Below are positions 31,979 through 40,709 of a stretch of DNA of 64,000 nt, in pieces. Origin of the DNA: Massilia kyonggiensis (GTDB taxonomy: Bacteria > Pseudomonadota > Gammaproteobacteria > Burkholderiales > Burkholderiaceae_D); NCBI RefSeq assembly GCF_024756235.1, contig NZ_JANUGY010000010.1, positions 186,001 through 250,000 of the forward strand. The letters are read 5' to 3'. Each line of letters starts with the position of its first letter. Positions within the stretch are counted from its first letter, which is position 1. The notes beneath the pieces were generated by a model. That model saw only the letters and a program-made list of their open reading frames with translations. It was not told where the DNA came from and made no database searches. Made by a program: the position numbers and the translations under genes.

Positions 31979-33310
31979 TCAGTTTGCAGATTGTTCGCGC
32001 TGGCGCAGCCGCTCCGGCAGCCCGAAAGCCAACACACCGGCGCAGACCACGCCCAGCGCCGCGATCACATACAGGGCGGGCGTCGTACTGCCGGTGACGT
32101 CCTTGATGCGTCCGACCATGACCGGGCTGACGATGCCGCCCAGCTGTCCCAGCGTGTTGATCAGCGCGATGCCGCCCGCTGCGCCGGCGCCCGTCACCAG
32201 TTTCGGCGGCAGCGCCCAGAACGCGGGGATCGACGCTACCACACCCGTGCCCATCACGGCCAGTGCCGCGACCAGCAGGCCCGGCTGGTGATCGAACAGG
32301 CCGGCACCGCAAAAGCCCACCGCGCCCAGCAGCACGAGGCCGATCACGAACTTCGTGCGCTCGCCGCTGGCGTCCGACAACCGGCCCACGGTCACCATGG
32401 CGATCGCGCCGCACAGGTAGGGCACCGCCGTGAGCAGGCCGATGGTCGTCGGGCTGGTCGTGCCGGCGCTGCGGATCATGTGCGGCGCCCAGAAATTCAG
32501 GCCGTAGGAGCTCACCTGGATCAGGAAGTAGACGAGGCCCAGCGTGAGGAAGCCCGGCGTCTTGAGGGCGCCCAGCAGCGAGTGGCTGCCGATCTGGCGG
32601 TTCTGTTCGGCGATGCGCGAGGCCAGCAGCGCGCGTTCCTCGGGAGCGAGCCAGGAGGCGTCTTCGACGCGGTCCTTCAGCACGAGGAACACGACGGCGC
32701 CCAGCAGCACGCACGGCAGGCCGCCCACGAGGAACAGCCAGTGCCAGCCAGACATGCCCAGAACGCCGTCCAGGTGGGCCAGCACGAGGCCGGCGGCCGG
32801 CGCGCCGACGAGGCCCGAGAAGGCCGAGGCGAGGAACAGCATCGAGGTGATGCGGCCGCGGTACGCGGTCGGGAACCATAGCGTGAGGAAGTACAGCACG
32901 CCGGGGGCGAAGCCGGCTTCCATGGCGCCGATCAGGAAGCGCAGCACGTAGAACTGCCATTCGTTCTGCACGAGCGCCATCAGCGCGGTGGCGATGCCCC
33001 AGGAGACCATGATGCGCGCGATCCAGCGCCGCGCGCCGACCTTGTACAGCATCATGTTGCTGGGGACTTCGAACAGGACGTAGCCGACCGAGAACAGGCC
33101 GGCGCCGAGGCCGTACGCCGTGTCGGACAGCGACAGGCTGCTCTGCAGTGCGAACTTGGCGAAGCTGATGTTGATGCGGTCGAAAAAGGCGAACAGGTAG
33201 CAGACCATGATGAGGGGCATGATGCGCCATGCCACCTTCGCCACGATCCGTGCCATGTCCGGTATGGCGGCATCGGCCGCGCCGGCCGGGGCGGAAAGAA
33301 TCTTGCTCAT
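31979..33310 (-). CDS. MFS transporter, anion:cation symporter type
   Basis: 443 residues with twelve predicted helices. ICYLFAFFDRINISFAKFALQ-like start (VCYLFAFFDRINISFAKFAL), GAGLFSVGYVLFEVPSNMML and RWIARIMVSWGIATALMALV are hallmarks of the ACS family (GudP, TtuB, phthalate permease) for dicarboxylates, sugar acids and aromatic acids. CGGAGACAACA precedes the ATG. First gene of the transporter/CoA-transferase/lyase set, so it probably imports the acid that they degrade. Confidence 0.92.
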   Translation of the reverse strand: MSKILSAPAGAADAAIPDMARIVAKVAWRIMPLIMVCYLFAFFDRINISFAKFALQSSLSLSDTAYGLGAGLFSVGYVLFEVPSNMMLYKVGARRWIARIMVSWGIATALMALVQNEWQFYVLRFLIGAMEAGFAPGVLYFLTLWFPTAYRGRITSMLFLASAFSGLVGAPAAGLVLAHLDGVLGMSGWHWLFLVGGLPCVLLGAVVFLVLKDRVEDASWLAPEERALLASRIAEQNRQIGSHSLLGALKTPGFLTLGLVYFLIQVSSYGLNFWAPHMIRSAGTTSPTTIGLLTAVPYLCGAIAMVTVGRLSDASGERTKFVIGLVLLGAVGFCGAGLFDHQPGLLVAALAVMGTGVVASIPAFWALPPKLVTGAGAAGGIALINTLGQLGGIVSPVMVGRIKDVTGSTTPALYVIAALGVVCAGVLAFGLPERLRQREQSAN

Positions 33311-33419
33311 TGTTGTCTCCGGATGGATATTGGTCGAATGACTCCCACGCTCTTGATGGCGTGATGATGCGATTCTGGCAGCACTCCCCCGGGCACGGAA
33401 TGATCAAGGTGTGAACCCC

Positions 33420-33440
33420 GCTTTCGCGTTTCGCGAAAGC
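33420..33440. repeat. Perfect 9-bp inverted repeat between LysR and MFS genes
   Basis: GCTTTCGCG and CGCGAAAGC flank a three-base centre TTT. It lies ten bases after the LysR stop codon and about 110 bases before the MFS start. No T tract follows on the minus strand, so it is either a weak terminator or a regulator site for the MFS operon. Confidence 0.5.
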
Positions 33441-33449
33441 TCCCCGGTG

Positions 33450-34346
33450 CTAGCTCCCGGCGCCGAGATGGTCCACGAGCAGGCGTGCGTGGCGCGGCAG
33501 GGTTTCCAGGTCGCGCACGCCGATCAGGAGCTGGCGCCGCGCCCACGCATCCGTCAACGGGATCTGGCGCAGGTTCAGCGAGCGCACGAGTGCGCGCACG
33601 GCATCGGCCGGCAGTACCGCGACACCCAGGCCGGCCGCCACCATCTGGCACATCGCATCGAAGCTGCGCACCTGGATGCGCACGCGCAGGCGCCGCCCCA
33701 TCGCTTCGGTCTCGACCTGCAGGCGCTGCGCCAGCGACGTGCCCTGCGACAGGCTGACGACGTCGAAATCCGCCGCCTCCTCGAAGCGCAGGCTGCGCCG
33801 CCGCGCGAGCGCGTGGCCGGCCGGGACCACGAGCACGAGGCGGTCTTCGCGATACGGCATGAGGTGCAGGCCGAGGGCCGGCGTGCGGTCGGCGAAGATG
33901 CCGACGTCGGCGCGGCCTTCAAGCACGCCCAGCACGATCTCGTTGCTGTTGAGTTCCTCGAGCTCGATCCGGATCGCCGGATTGGCCCTGGCAAACGCGG
34001 CGATGTCGGCCGGCAGGAACTGGGTGATGGCGGAGGTATTGGCCCACAGGCGCGCCACGCCGACGATGCCGCTGGCGTGGTCGTGCAGCTCGGCGGCCAG
34101 CAGGTTCACGTCGCCGAGGATGCGCTGCGCGTGCCGCGCCAGCGCGAGGCCGGCGGCGGTGGGCGTGATGCCGCGCGAATGGCGCTCGAACAACGCGGCG
34201 CCGACGGCGGCCTCCAGGTCGGAGATCCGCTTGCTCGCCGCCCCGACGGCGAGGTTGGCCAGCAGCGCGCCCTTGCTGATGCTGCCGGAGCGGACGACGT
34301 GGCTGAACAGGGACAGGGAGACGAGGTCGAGACGGTGCAGGTTCAT
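33450..34346 (-). CDS. LysR-family transcriptional regulator
   Basis: 298 residues from ATG 34346 (ATG 34361 is an alternative; neither has a strong ribosome site). HTH at about 3-62: LDLVSLSLFSHVVRSGSISKGA then AVGAASKRISDLEAAVG and LFERHSRGITPTAAG. The effector domain is of the usual two-lobed type. It precedes the MFS/CoA-transferase/lyase genes on the same strand and is the probable activator of that catabolic set, with the inducer being its substrate. Confidence 0.9.
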   Translation of the reverse strand: MNLHRLDLVSLSLFSHVVRSGSISKGALLANLAVGAASKRISDLEAAVGAALFERHSRGITPTAAGLALARHAQRILGDVNLLAAELHDHASGIVGVARLWANTSAITQFLPADIAAFARANPAIRIELEELNSNEIVLGVLEGRADVGIFADRTPALGLHLMPYREDRLVLVVPAGHALARRRSLRFEEAADFDVVSLSQGTSLAQRLQVETEAMGRRLRVRIQVRSFDAMCQMVAAGLGVAVLPADAVRALVRSLNLRQIPLTDAWARRQLLIGVRDLETLPRHARLLVDHLGAGS

Positions 34347-34380
34347 GGACCCATTTTGCACCGATCCCGGCCCGCGGTCA

Positions 34381-35154
34381 TCAGTCGAACTTGCTGAAGT
34401 CCGGCTTGCGCTTCTCGAAGAACGCGGTAAACGCTTCCTTCGCTTCGGCCCCGGTCAGCATCGCACTGAAGCGCTCGTTCTCCGCCGCGATGGTCTCTTT
34501 CACCAGCGCCGCACGCGACCGCTTCATCAGCGCCTTGGTCGTGCGGATCGACGCGGCCGGCAATTTGACCAGCTTGGCCGCCTGCCCCTGCGCGAACGCG
34601 AGCAGTTCGGCGGCCGGCAGCACGCGGGCCACGATGCCCATCTCGAACGCTTCCTGCGCGCCGAACGCTTCGCCCAGCATCAGCTTTTCCGCAGCGCGGG
34701 TGTAGCCGGCCGATTGCGCGACGAGCAGCGACGACGCGAATTCCGGGCACAGGCCCAGTTGCGAGAACGGCATCGAGAATTTCGCATTGTCGGCCGCGTA
34801 GACGAGGTCGCAGTGCATCAGCAGGGTCGTGCCGATGCCGACGGCCGCGCCGGCGACGGCCGCGACCACCGGCTTGGAGCAGCCTTCCAGCGCCTGCATG
34901 AACTGGAACACGGGACGCGATTCCAGCATCGAGCCCGGACCCACGTTGTGCAGGAAGTCTTCCAGGTCGTTACCGGCCGTGAAGATCTCGGGTTTGCCCG
35001 TGATGAGGATGGCGCGGATGGCGGGGTCGGTGTCGGCCGCCCGGAGGGCGTCGGCCAGGATCGTGTACATGGCGCCCGTGATGGCGTTCTTGCGTTCCGG
35101 GCGGTTGAATTCGAGGGTGAGGATGCCGTCGGCGGTGGTGGTCAGGATGTCCAT
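34381..35154 (-). CDS. Enoyl-CoA hydratase/isomerase
   Basis: 257 residues of the crotonase family. GIGTTLLMHCDLVYAADNAKFSMPFSQLG-type centre carries the oxyanion-hole Gly; the first catalytic position is in the segment AAVAGAAVGIG. FNRPERKNAITGAMY at the N terminus is canonical. The C terminus KEAFTAFFEKRKPDFSKF is usual. It is the last gene of the beta-oxidation set, separated from the thiolase gene by a clear terminator. The start at 35154 is preferred to 35175 by alignment and GAGA spacing. Confidence 0.9.
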   Translation of the reverse strand: MDILTTTADGILTLEFNRPERKNAITGAMYTILADALRAADTDPAIRAILITGKPEIFTAGNDLEDFLHNVGPGSMLESRPVFQFMQALEGCSKPVVAAVAGAAVGIGTTLLMHCDLVYAADNAKFSMPFSQLGLCPEFASSLLVAQSAGYTRAAEKLMLGEAFGAQEAFEMGIVARVLPAAELLAFAQGQAAKLVKLPAASIRTTKALMKRSRAALVKETIAAENERFSAMLTGAEAKEAFTAFFEKRKPDFSKFD

Positions 35155-35177
35155 TCGGTGTCTCGTTTTGTTCATGT

Positions 35178-35210
35178 AAAAAAGGGCGCTGCGGTTGTGC
35201 CACAGCGCCC
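35178..35210 (-). terminator. Rho-independent terminator after the thiolase gene
   Basis: On the minus strand an 8-bp stem GGGCGCTG/CAGCGCCC (35210-35203 with 35191-35184, loop of eleven bases) is followed by six T. It ends the thiolase transcript just before the enoyl-CoA hydratase gene, so that gene depends on readthrough or its own promoter. Confidence 0.8.
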
Positions 35211-35231
35211 CTTCCGTTCACGTCGTGTGGA

Positions 35232-36428
35232 TTACACGCGTTCGATGATGCCCGCCGCGCCCATGCCGGCGCCGACGCACATGGTGACCATGCCGTACTT
35301 CAGGTTGTTGCGACGCAGCGCGTGGACGACGGTCGCGGCGCGGATCGCACCGGTCGCGCCCAGCGGGTGGCCCAGGGCGATCGCGCCGCCCATCGGGTTC
35401 ACCTTGCTGGTGTCCAGGTTCAGGTCGCGGATGACGGCCAATGCCTGTGCCGCGAAGGCTTCGTTCAGTTCGATCCAGTCCAGCTGGTCCTGCGTGATGC
35501 CGGCGGCGGCCAGCGCTGCGGGAATCGCGACCTTCGGACCGATGCCCATGATCTCCGGCGGCACGCCGCGCACGGCGAACGACGAGAACTTGGCCAGCGG
35601 GGTCAGGTTGTGTTCCTTCAGGATCTTCTCGCTGACGACGATCAGCGCACCGGCGCCGTCCGACATCTGCGACGACGTCGCGGCCGTCACGCTGCCCTTG
35701 GCGGCGAACACCGGCTTCAGCTTCGCCATGCCTTCCATGCTGGCGTCGGCGCGCGGGCCTTCGTCCAGGTCGACGGTGCGGCGCTTGACCTTGATCTCGC
35801 CGCTCGCCAGGTCCGGCGTGCGGGTGACGATTTCCACCGGGGTGATCTCGTCCTTGAACAGGCCGGCCTGCTGGGCGGCGATGGCTTTACGATGCGATTC
35901 CAGGCCGAACGCGTCCTGGTCTTCGCGGCTCACCTTCCACTGCGCGGCGACCTTCTCGGCCGTCAGGCCCATGCCGTAGGCCAGGCCCACGTTCTCGTCC
36001 TTGAACGTCTCCATGTTGATCGACGGGTGGTGGCCCATCATCGGCACCATCGACATCGATTCGACGCCGCCGGCGATCATCACGTCGGCCTCGCCGACGC
36101 GGATGCGGTCCGCGGCCATGGCCAGGGCGGTGATGCCCGAGGCGCAGTAGCGGTTGACGGTCACGCCGCCCACGGTGTTCGGCAGGCCTGCCAGCACGAC
36201 GGCGTTACGGGCCACGTTGAAGCCCTGCTCCGCTTCCGGGAACGAGCAGCCGACGATCGCGTCGACGATCAGTGCCGGGTCCAGGTTCGGCACGGCGGCC
36301 ATCGCGCCGCGGATGGCGTGCACCAGCAGGTCGTCCGGACGGGTCTTGTTGAAGAAGCCGCGCGGCGCCTTGCCGATCGGGGTGCGGGTCGCTGCGACGA
36401 TGTATGCGTCTTGAAGTTGTTTGCTCAT
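35232..36428 (-). CDS. fadA: Acetyl-CoA C-acyltransferase (thiolase)
   Basis: 398 residues, normal for thiolases. Nucleophile Cys95 in NRYCASG; the other active-site motifs are NEAFAAQ, GGAIALGHPLGATG (His) and CVGAGMGAAG (second Cys). Splits 3-ketoacyl-CoA to acetyl-CoA and a shortened acyl-CoA in the last step of beta-oxidation. The gene follows the FadN-like bifunctional enzyme with 28 bases between and ends at a strong terminator. The symbol reflects role, not proven orthology to E. coli fadA. Confidence 0.93.
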   Translation of the reverse strand: MSKQLQDAYIVAATRTPIGKAPRGFFNKTRPDDLLVHAIRGAMAAVPNLDPALIVDAIVGCSFPEAEQGFNVARNAVVLAGLPNTVGGVTVNRYCASGITALAMAADRIRVGEADVMIAGGVESMSMVPMMGHHPSINMETFKDENVGLAYGMGLTAEKVAAQWKVSREDQDAFGLESHRKAIAAQQAGLFKDEITPVEIVTRTPDLASGEIKVKRRTVDLDEGPRADASMEGMAKLKPVFAAKGSVTAATSSQMSDGAGALIVVSEKILKEHNLTPLAKFSSFAVRGVPPEIMGIGPKVAIPAALAAAGITQDQLDWIELNEAFAAQALAVIRDLNLDTSKVNPMGGAIALGHPLGATGAIRAATVVHALRRNNLKYGMVTMCVGAGMGAAGIIERV

Positions 36429-36456
36429 GTCAGTAGTCCTTAGTGTCGCGCCGCGA

Positions 36457-38853
36457 TCAGTTACGTACCGGTTTACCGTTTTGCATCATGCCCATGATGC
36501 GTTCCTGGGTCTTCGGATTGTTCAGCAGCGAGACGAATGCCTTGCGTTCCATGTCAAGCAGCCACTGCTCGGACACGACGCTGCCCTGGTCGATGTCGCC
36601 GCCGGAGACGATCTCCGCGATCGTGTCGCCCAGGTGGTAGTCGTAGGCCGAGATGAAGCCGCCGTCGCGCATGTTGACCAGCTGGCCGCGGATCGTGCCC
36701 CAGCCATAGCGGCCGGTGACGGTGACCGGACGGCGCAGCGGTGCGCGGTAGCCGGCGTCGAACATCGAGCGCGCGGTGACCTTCGCCACGTGCAGCAGTT
36801 CGTACGGGTTGAAGACGATGACGTCGTCGTCCTTCAAGTAGCCCATCGCCTTCGCTTCCAGGGCCGATTTCGACACCTGCGCGGTGGCCGCGTTGGTGAA
36901 GCCGGTCTTCAGGAATTGCAGGATGTCGTTGCCCTTGGCTTCATTGGCCGCGCGCAGCGCCGCTTCCTTCAGGCCGCCGCCGGCCGGCACCAGGCCGACG
37001 CCCACTTCCACGAGGCCGATGTACGACTCGATCGAGGCCACGCGCTTCGATGCGTGCAGCGCCATCTCGCAGCCGCCGCCCAGCGCCAGGCCCGCCACTG
37101 CGGCCACGACCGGGATGTTCGAGTATTTCATCGCCATGAACGTGTCCTGCAGTTCCTTGACGATCGGGTCCATCGCTTTCGCGCCGCCCGCCATGAAGGC
37201 CGGCAGGGCCGATTGCAGGTCGGCGCCGGCCGAGAACGCGCCGCCGTCCGCCGCATCCGTATTCCAAATCACGATGCCCTTGAAGCCCTTCTCGGCTTCG
37301 GCCAGCGCGCGCTGGATACCCTTGATGACGCCGTCGCCGATCACGTGCATCTTCGTCTTCAGCGAGATGACCAGCACTTCGTCGCCCGAGTGCCACAGGC
37401 GCACGGAATCGTCTTCGAACACGGTGGTGCCGGCGGTCTTCGGATCCTCGCCGCCCGCGCCCACGACCGGTGCGCGGAACTGCTGGCGCTGATAGACCGG
37501 CAGGTCCGAGCGCGGTACATAGGCGTTCTTCGTGACCGAATAGGAACCTTCAGGCGTGTGCACGCCCTTCTCCGCGACCGGTGCGCTGAACACCCATGCC
37601 GGCAGCGGTGCATCGGTCAGGGCCTTGCCGGCCTCGATGTCTTCCTTGACCCACTGGGCGATCGTGTTCCAGCCGGCGGCCTGCCACGTTTCGAACGGGC
37701 CGACGCTCCAGCCGAAGCCCCAGCGCATCGCGAAGTCCACGTCGCGCGCGTTGTCGGCGATCGAGTCCAGGTGGAACGCGATGTAGTGGAAGGCGTCGCG
37801 GAAGATCGCCCACAGGAACTGCGCCTGCGGGTTGGTCGATTCGCGCATCGCCTTGAATTTCTTGACCGGATCCTTCTCTTTCAGGATGCGTGCGACGATG
37901 TCGGCCGCCTTGGCGCCGCCCGGCACGTATTCGCCCGTCGCGGTGTCCAGGCGCAGGATGTCCTTGCCGACCTTTTTATAGAAGCCGGCGCCCGTCTTCT
38001 GGCCCAGCGCGCCCTTTTCGATCAGCTTCGCCAGCACGTCCGGCGTCTTGTACACGCCGAAGAACGGGTCGTCCTTCAGGTTGTCCTGCATCGTCTTGAT
38101 GACGTGGCCCATCGTGTCCAGGCCGACGACGTCCGCCGTGCGGAACGTGCCCGACTTGGCGCGGCCCAGCTTGGCGCCGGTCAGGTCGTCGACGACGTCG
38201 ACGCTCAAACCGAACTTCTCGGCTTCGTGGATCGTGGCCAGCATGCCGAAGATGCCGACGCGGTTGGCGATGAAGTTCGGCGTGTCTTTCGCACGCACGA
38301 CGCCCTTGCCCAGCGTGGAGGTCAGGAACGTCTCGAGCTGGTCGAGGATTTCCGGACGCGTTGCGGCGGTCGGGATCAGTTCGACCAGGTGCATGTAGCG
38401 CGGCGGGTTAAAGAAGTGCACGCCGCAGAAGCGCGCCTTCAGGTCGGCGTCGAAGCCTTCGGCCAGCTTCTCGATCGACAGGCCCGACGTGTTCGACGCG
38501 AAGATCGCGTTGGCGCCGATGTGCGGGGCGACCTTCTTGTACAGGTCGTGTTTCCAGTCCATGCGCTCGGCGATGGCTTCGATGATCAGGTCGCAGCCGG
38601 CCAGCACGTCGAGGTTGTCCTCGTAGTTGGCCACTTCGATCAGCGCGGCGTCTTCCTTGTTGCCCAGCGGTGCCGGCGACAGCTTTTTCAGGTTCTCGAT
38701 GGCCTTCAGCACGATGCCGTTTTTCGGGCCTTCCTTGGCGGGCAGGTCGAACAGCACGACCGGGACCTTGGCGTTGACGCAGTGCGCAGCGATCTGCGCG
38801 CCCATCACGCCGGCGCCCAGCACGGCGACTTTCTTGACGATGAAATTAGTCAT
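36457..38853 (-). CDS. 3-hydroxyacyl-CoA dehydrogenase / enoyl-CoA hydratase (FadN-like)
   Basis: 798 residues. N-terminal NAD-binding Rossmann domain (VAVLGAGVMGAQIAAH), DLIIEAIAERMDWK, SNTSGLSIEKLAEG and the catalytic HFFNPPRYMHLVELIP; the C-terminal dehydrogenase domain follows (about 190-400), then a crotonase-like domain from about 460 (AFSAGADLQ; GLALGGGCEMALHA; PAGGGLKEA). This order, dehydrogenase first, is that of FadN and of several proteobacterial proteins, opposite to FadB/FadJ. It performs hydration and oxidation steps of beta-oxidation, cotranscribed with acyl-CoA dehydrogenase and thiolase. Confidence 0.93.
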   Translation of the reverse strand: MTNFIVKKVAVLGAGVMGAQIAAHCVNAKVPVVLFDLPAKEGPKNGIVLKAIENLKKLSPAPLGNKEDAALIEVANYEDNLDVLAGCDLIIEAIAERMDWKHDLYKKVAPHIGANAIFASNTSGLSIEKLAEGFDADLKARFCGVHFFNPPRYMHLVELIPTAATRPEILDQLETFLTSTLGKGVVRAKDTPNFIANRVGIFGMLATIHEAEKFGLSVDVVDDLTGAKLGRAKSGTFRTADVVGLDTMGHVIKTMQDNLKDDPFFGVYKTPDVLAKLIEKGALGQKTGAGFYKKVGKDILRLDTATGEYVPGGAKAADIVARILKEKDPVKKFKAMRESTNPQAQFLWAIFRDAFHYIAFHLDSIADNARDVDFAMRWGFGWSVGPFETWQAAGWNTIAQWVKEDIEAGKALTDAPLPAWVFSAPVAEKGVHTPEGSYSVTKNAYVPRSDLPVYQRQQFRAPVVGAGGEDPKTAGTTVFEDDSVRLWHSGDEVLVISLKTKMHVIGDGVIKGIQRALAEAEKGFKGIVIWNTDAADGGAFSAGADLQSALPAFMAGGAKAMDPIVKELQDTFMAMKYSNIPVVAAVAGLALGGGCEMALHASKRVASIESYIGLVEVGVGLVPAGGGLKEAALRAANEAKGNDILQFLKTGFTNAATAQVSKSALEAKAMGYLKDDDVIVFNPYELLHVAKVTARSMFDAGYRAPLRRPVTVTGRYGWGTIRGQLVNMRDGGFISAYDYHLGDTIAEIVSGGDIDQGSVVSEQWLLDMERKAFVSLLNNPKTQERIMGMMQNGKPVRN

Positions 38854-38884
38854 CTCTCGTAATCCTTAGTTTTGATGGTGCGAT

Positions 38885-40675
38885 TTAGAACAGGTCTGCG
38901 TCCAGCGCCAGCAGGTTCGATGCGCCCGAACGTGCCTGGCGGATCAGCATCGCGGTTTCCGGGTACAGGCGGGCGAAGTAGAAGCGTGCGGTTGCCAGCT
39001 TGGCTTCGTAGAACTTGTCGCCCGAATCCTTCTTGGCCAGCGCGATCTTCGCCATCTGCGCGAAGAAGTACGAGAACACCATGTGGCCCACGACGCGCAG
39101 GTAAGGCACGGCGGCGGCGCCCACCTCATCCTGGTTCTGGAAGGCCTTCATGCCGATTTCCATCGTCAGCTTGCCGACCTTCTCGCCCAGTTCGCCCAGC
39201 GGGCTCACGAATTCGGACATCTGCTCGTCCAGGCCGTTGTCTTCCACGAACGCCTTGACCTTTTCGCCGAACGCGCGCAGCTTGGCGCCGTTGTCCATCA
39301 GGATCTTACGGCCCAGCAGGTCCAGCGACTGCACGGTGTTCGTGCCTTCGTAGATCATGTTGATGCGGGCGTCGCGCACGTACTGCTCCATGCCCCACTC
39401 GCTGATGTAGCCGTGGCCGCCGTACACCTGCATCGCTTCCGACGTGGCGATCCAGCCGTTGTCGGTGATGAAGGCCTTCACGATCGGGGTCAGCAGCGCG
39501 ACTTCGCCGGCGGCTTCCTTGCGGACTTCTTCGTCCGGGTGGTTCAGTTCGCGGTCGATCTGCAGCGCGACGTACGACGTCAGGGCGCGCGCGCCTTCGG
39601 CATAGGCCTTGGCGGTCAGCAGCATGCGGCGCACGTCCGGGTGGACGATGATCGGGTCGGCCGGCTTGTCCGGTGCCTTCGGGCCCGACAGGCTGCGCAT
39701 CTGGATGCGGTCTTTCGCATACACCAGCGCGTTCTGGTAAGCGACTTCGGTCAGGCCCAGCGACTGCATGCCGACGCCCAGGCGGGCGGCGTTCATGAAC
39801 ACGAACATCGCGTTCAGGCCCTTGTGCGGCTGGCCGATCAGCGTGCCGATGGCGCCGTCCAGGTTCATCTGGCAGGTCGAGTTGCCGTGGATGCCCATCT
39901 TTTCTTCGATGGCGCCGCAGGTGATGCCATTGCGGGCACCGACGGAACCGTCGGCGTTCGGCAGGAACTTCGGCACGAGGAACAGCGAGATGCCTTTCGA
40001 GCCTTCCGGTGCGTCCGGCAGGCGGGCCAGCACCAGGTGGACGATGTTTTCCGACATGTCGTGCTCGCCGGCCGAGATGAAGATCTTCGAGCCGGTGATG
40101 CTGTAGGTGCCGTCGGCCTGCGGTTCGGCCTTCGTGCGCAGCAGGCCCAGGTCGGTGCCGCAGTGCGCTTCGGTCAGGCACATCGTGCCGGTCCATTCGC
40201 CCGAGACGAGCTTCGGCAGGTAGAACTTCTTCTGGTCGTCGGTGCCGTGTTCCTTCAGGCACTCGTACGCGCCGTGCGACAGGCCCGGGTACATGGTCCA
40301 TGCCTGGTTCGACGAGTTCAGCATCTCGTAGAACGAGTTGTTCAGCGAGACCGGCAGGCCCTGGCCGCCGTATTCCGGATCGCAGGCCAGCGCCGCCCAG
40401 CCGCCTTCCACGTACTGCTTGTAGGCTTCCTTGAAGCCCTTGGGCGTGGTGACGGTCTTGGTGGCGGCGTCATAGTGGCAGCCTTCGCGGTCGCCGCTGT
40501 GGTTCAGCGGGAACAGCACTTCCTGCGTGAATTTCGCGCCTTCCTCCAGCACCTGGTTGATGATGTCGGCGTCGATCTCCTGATACGCCGGCAGGTTCTT
40601 GAATTCTTCGGTGACGTTGAGGAACTCGTGCAGAACGAACTGCATATCACGAAGTGGCGCGACGTACTGACCCAT
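38885..40675 (-). CDS. Acyl-CoA dehydrogenase (about 600-residue type)
   Basis: 596 residues, longer than the 380-residue mammalian type, with N-terminal PLRDMQFVLHEFLN extension, a central FAD domain (CLTEAHCGTDLGLLRTKAEP; GSKIFISAGEHDM) and the C-terminal QVYGGHGYISEWGMEQYVRDARINMIYEGTNTVQ-like end, with its catalytic Glu in IYEGTNT. The extra C-terminal region is shared with DmdC-like dehydrogenases. Catalyses the first, FAD-dependent step of fatty acid beta-oxidation. SD AGGAGAACAACC before ATG. First structural gene after the TetR regulator. Confidence 0.92.
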   Translation of the reverse strand: MGQYVAPLRDMQFVLHEFLNVTEEFKNLPAYQEIDADIINQVLEEGAKFTQEVLFPLNHSGDREGCHYDAATKTVTTPKGFKEAYKQYVEGGWAALACDPEYGGQGLPVSLNNSFYEMLNSSNQAWTMYPGLSHGAYECLKEHGTDDQKKFYLPKLVSGEWTGTMCLTEAHCGTDLGLLRTKAEPQADGTYSITGSKIFISAGEHDMSENIVHLVLARLPDAPEGSKGISLFLVPKFLPNADGSVGARNGITCGAIEEKMGIHGNSTCQMNLDGAIGTLIGQPHKGLNAMFVFMNAARLGVGMQSLGLTEVAYQNALVYAKDRIQMRSLSGPKAPDKPADPIIVHPDVRRMLLTAKAYAEGARALTSYVALQIDRELNHPDEEVRKEAAGEVALLTPIVKAFITDNGWIATSEAMQVYGGHGYISEWGMEQYVRDARINMIYEGTNTVQSLDLLGRKILMDNGAKLRAFGEKVKAFVEDNGLDEQMSEFVSPLGELGEKVGKLTMEIGMKAFQNQDEVGAAAVPYLRVVGHMVFSYFFAQMAKIALAKKDSGDKFYEAKLATARFYFARLYPETAMLIRQARSGASNLLALDADLF

Positions 40676-40709
40676 GGTTGTTCTCCTGACAGGTAAATAT
40701 TTGGTATGA

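Noticed and set aside
36421..38862. 813-codon open frame on the plus strand opposite the FadN-like gene
   Set aside because: It is the antisense shadow of a well-conserved enzyme in high-GC DNA; the translation is rich in Arg, His, Val and Asp without any family motif.
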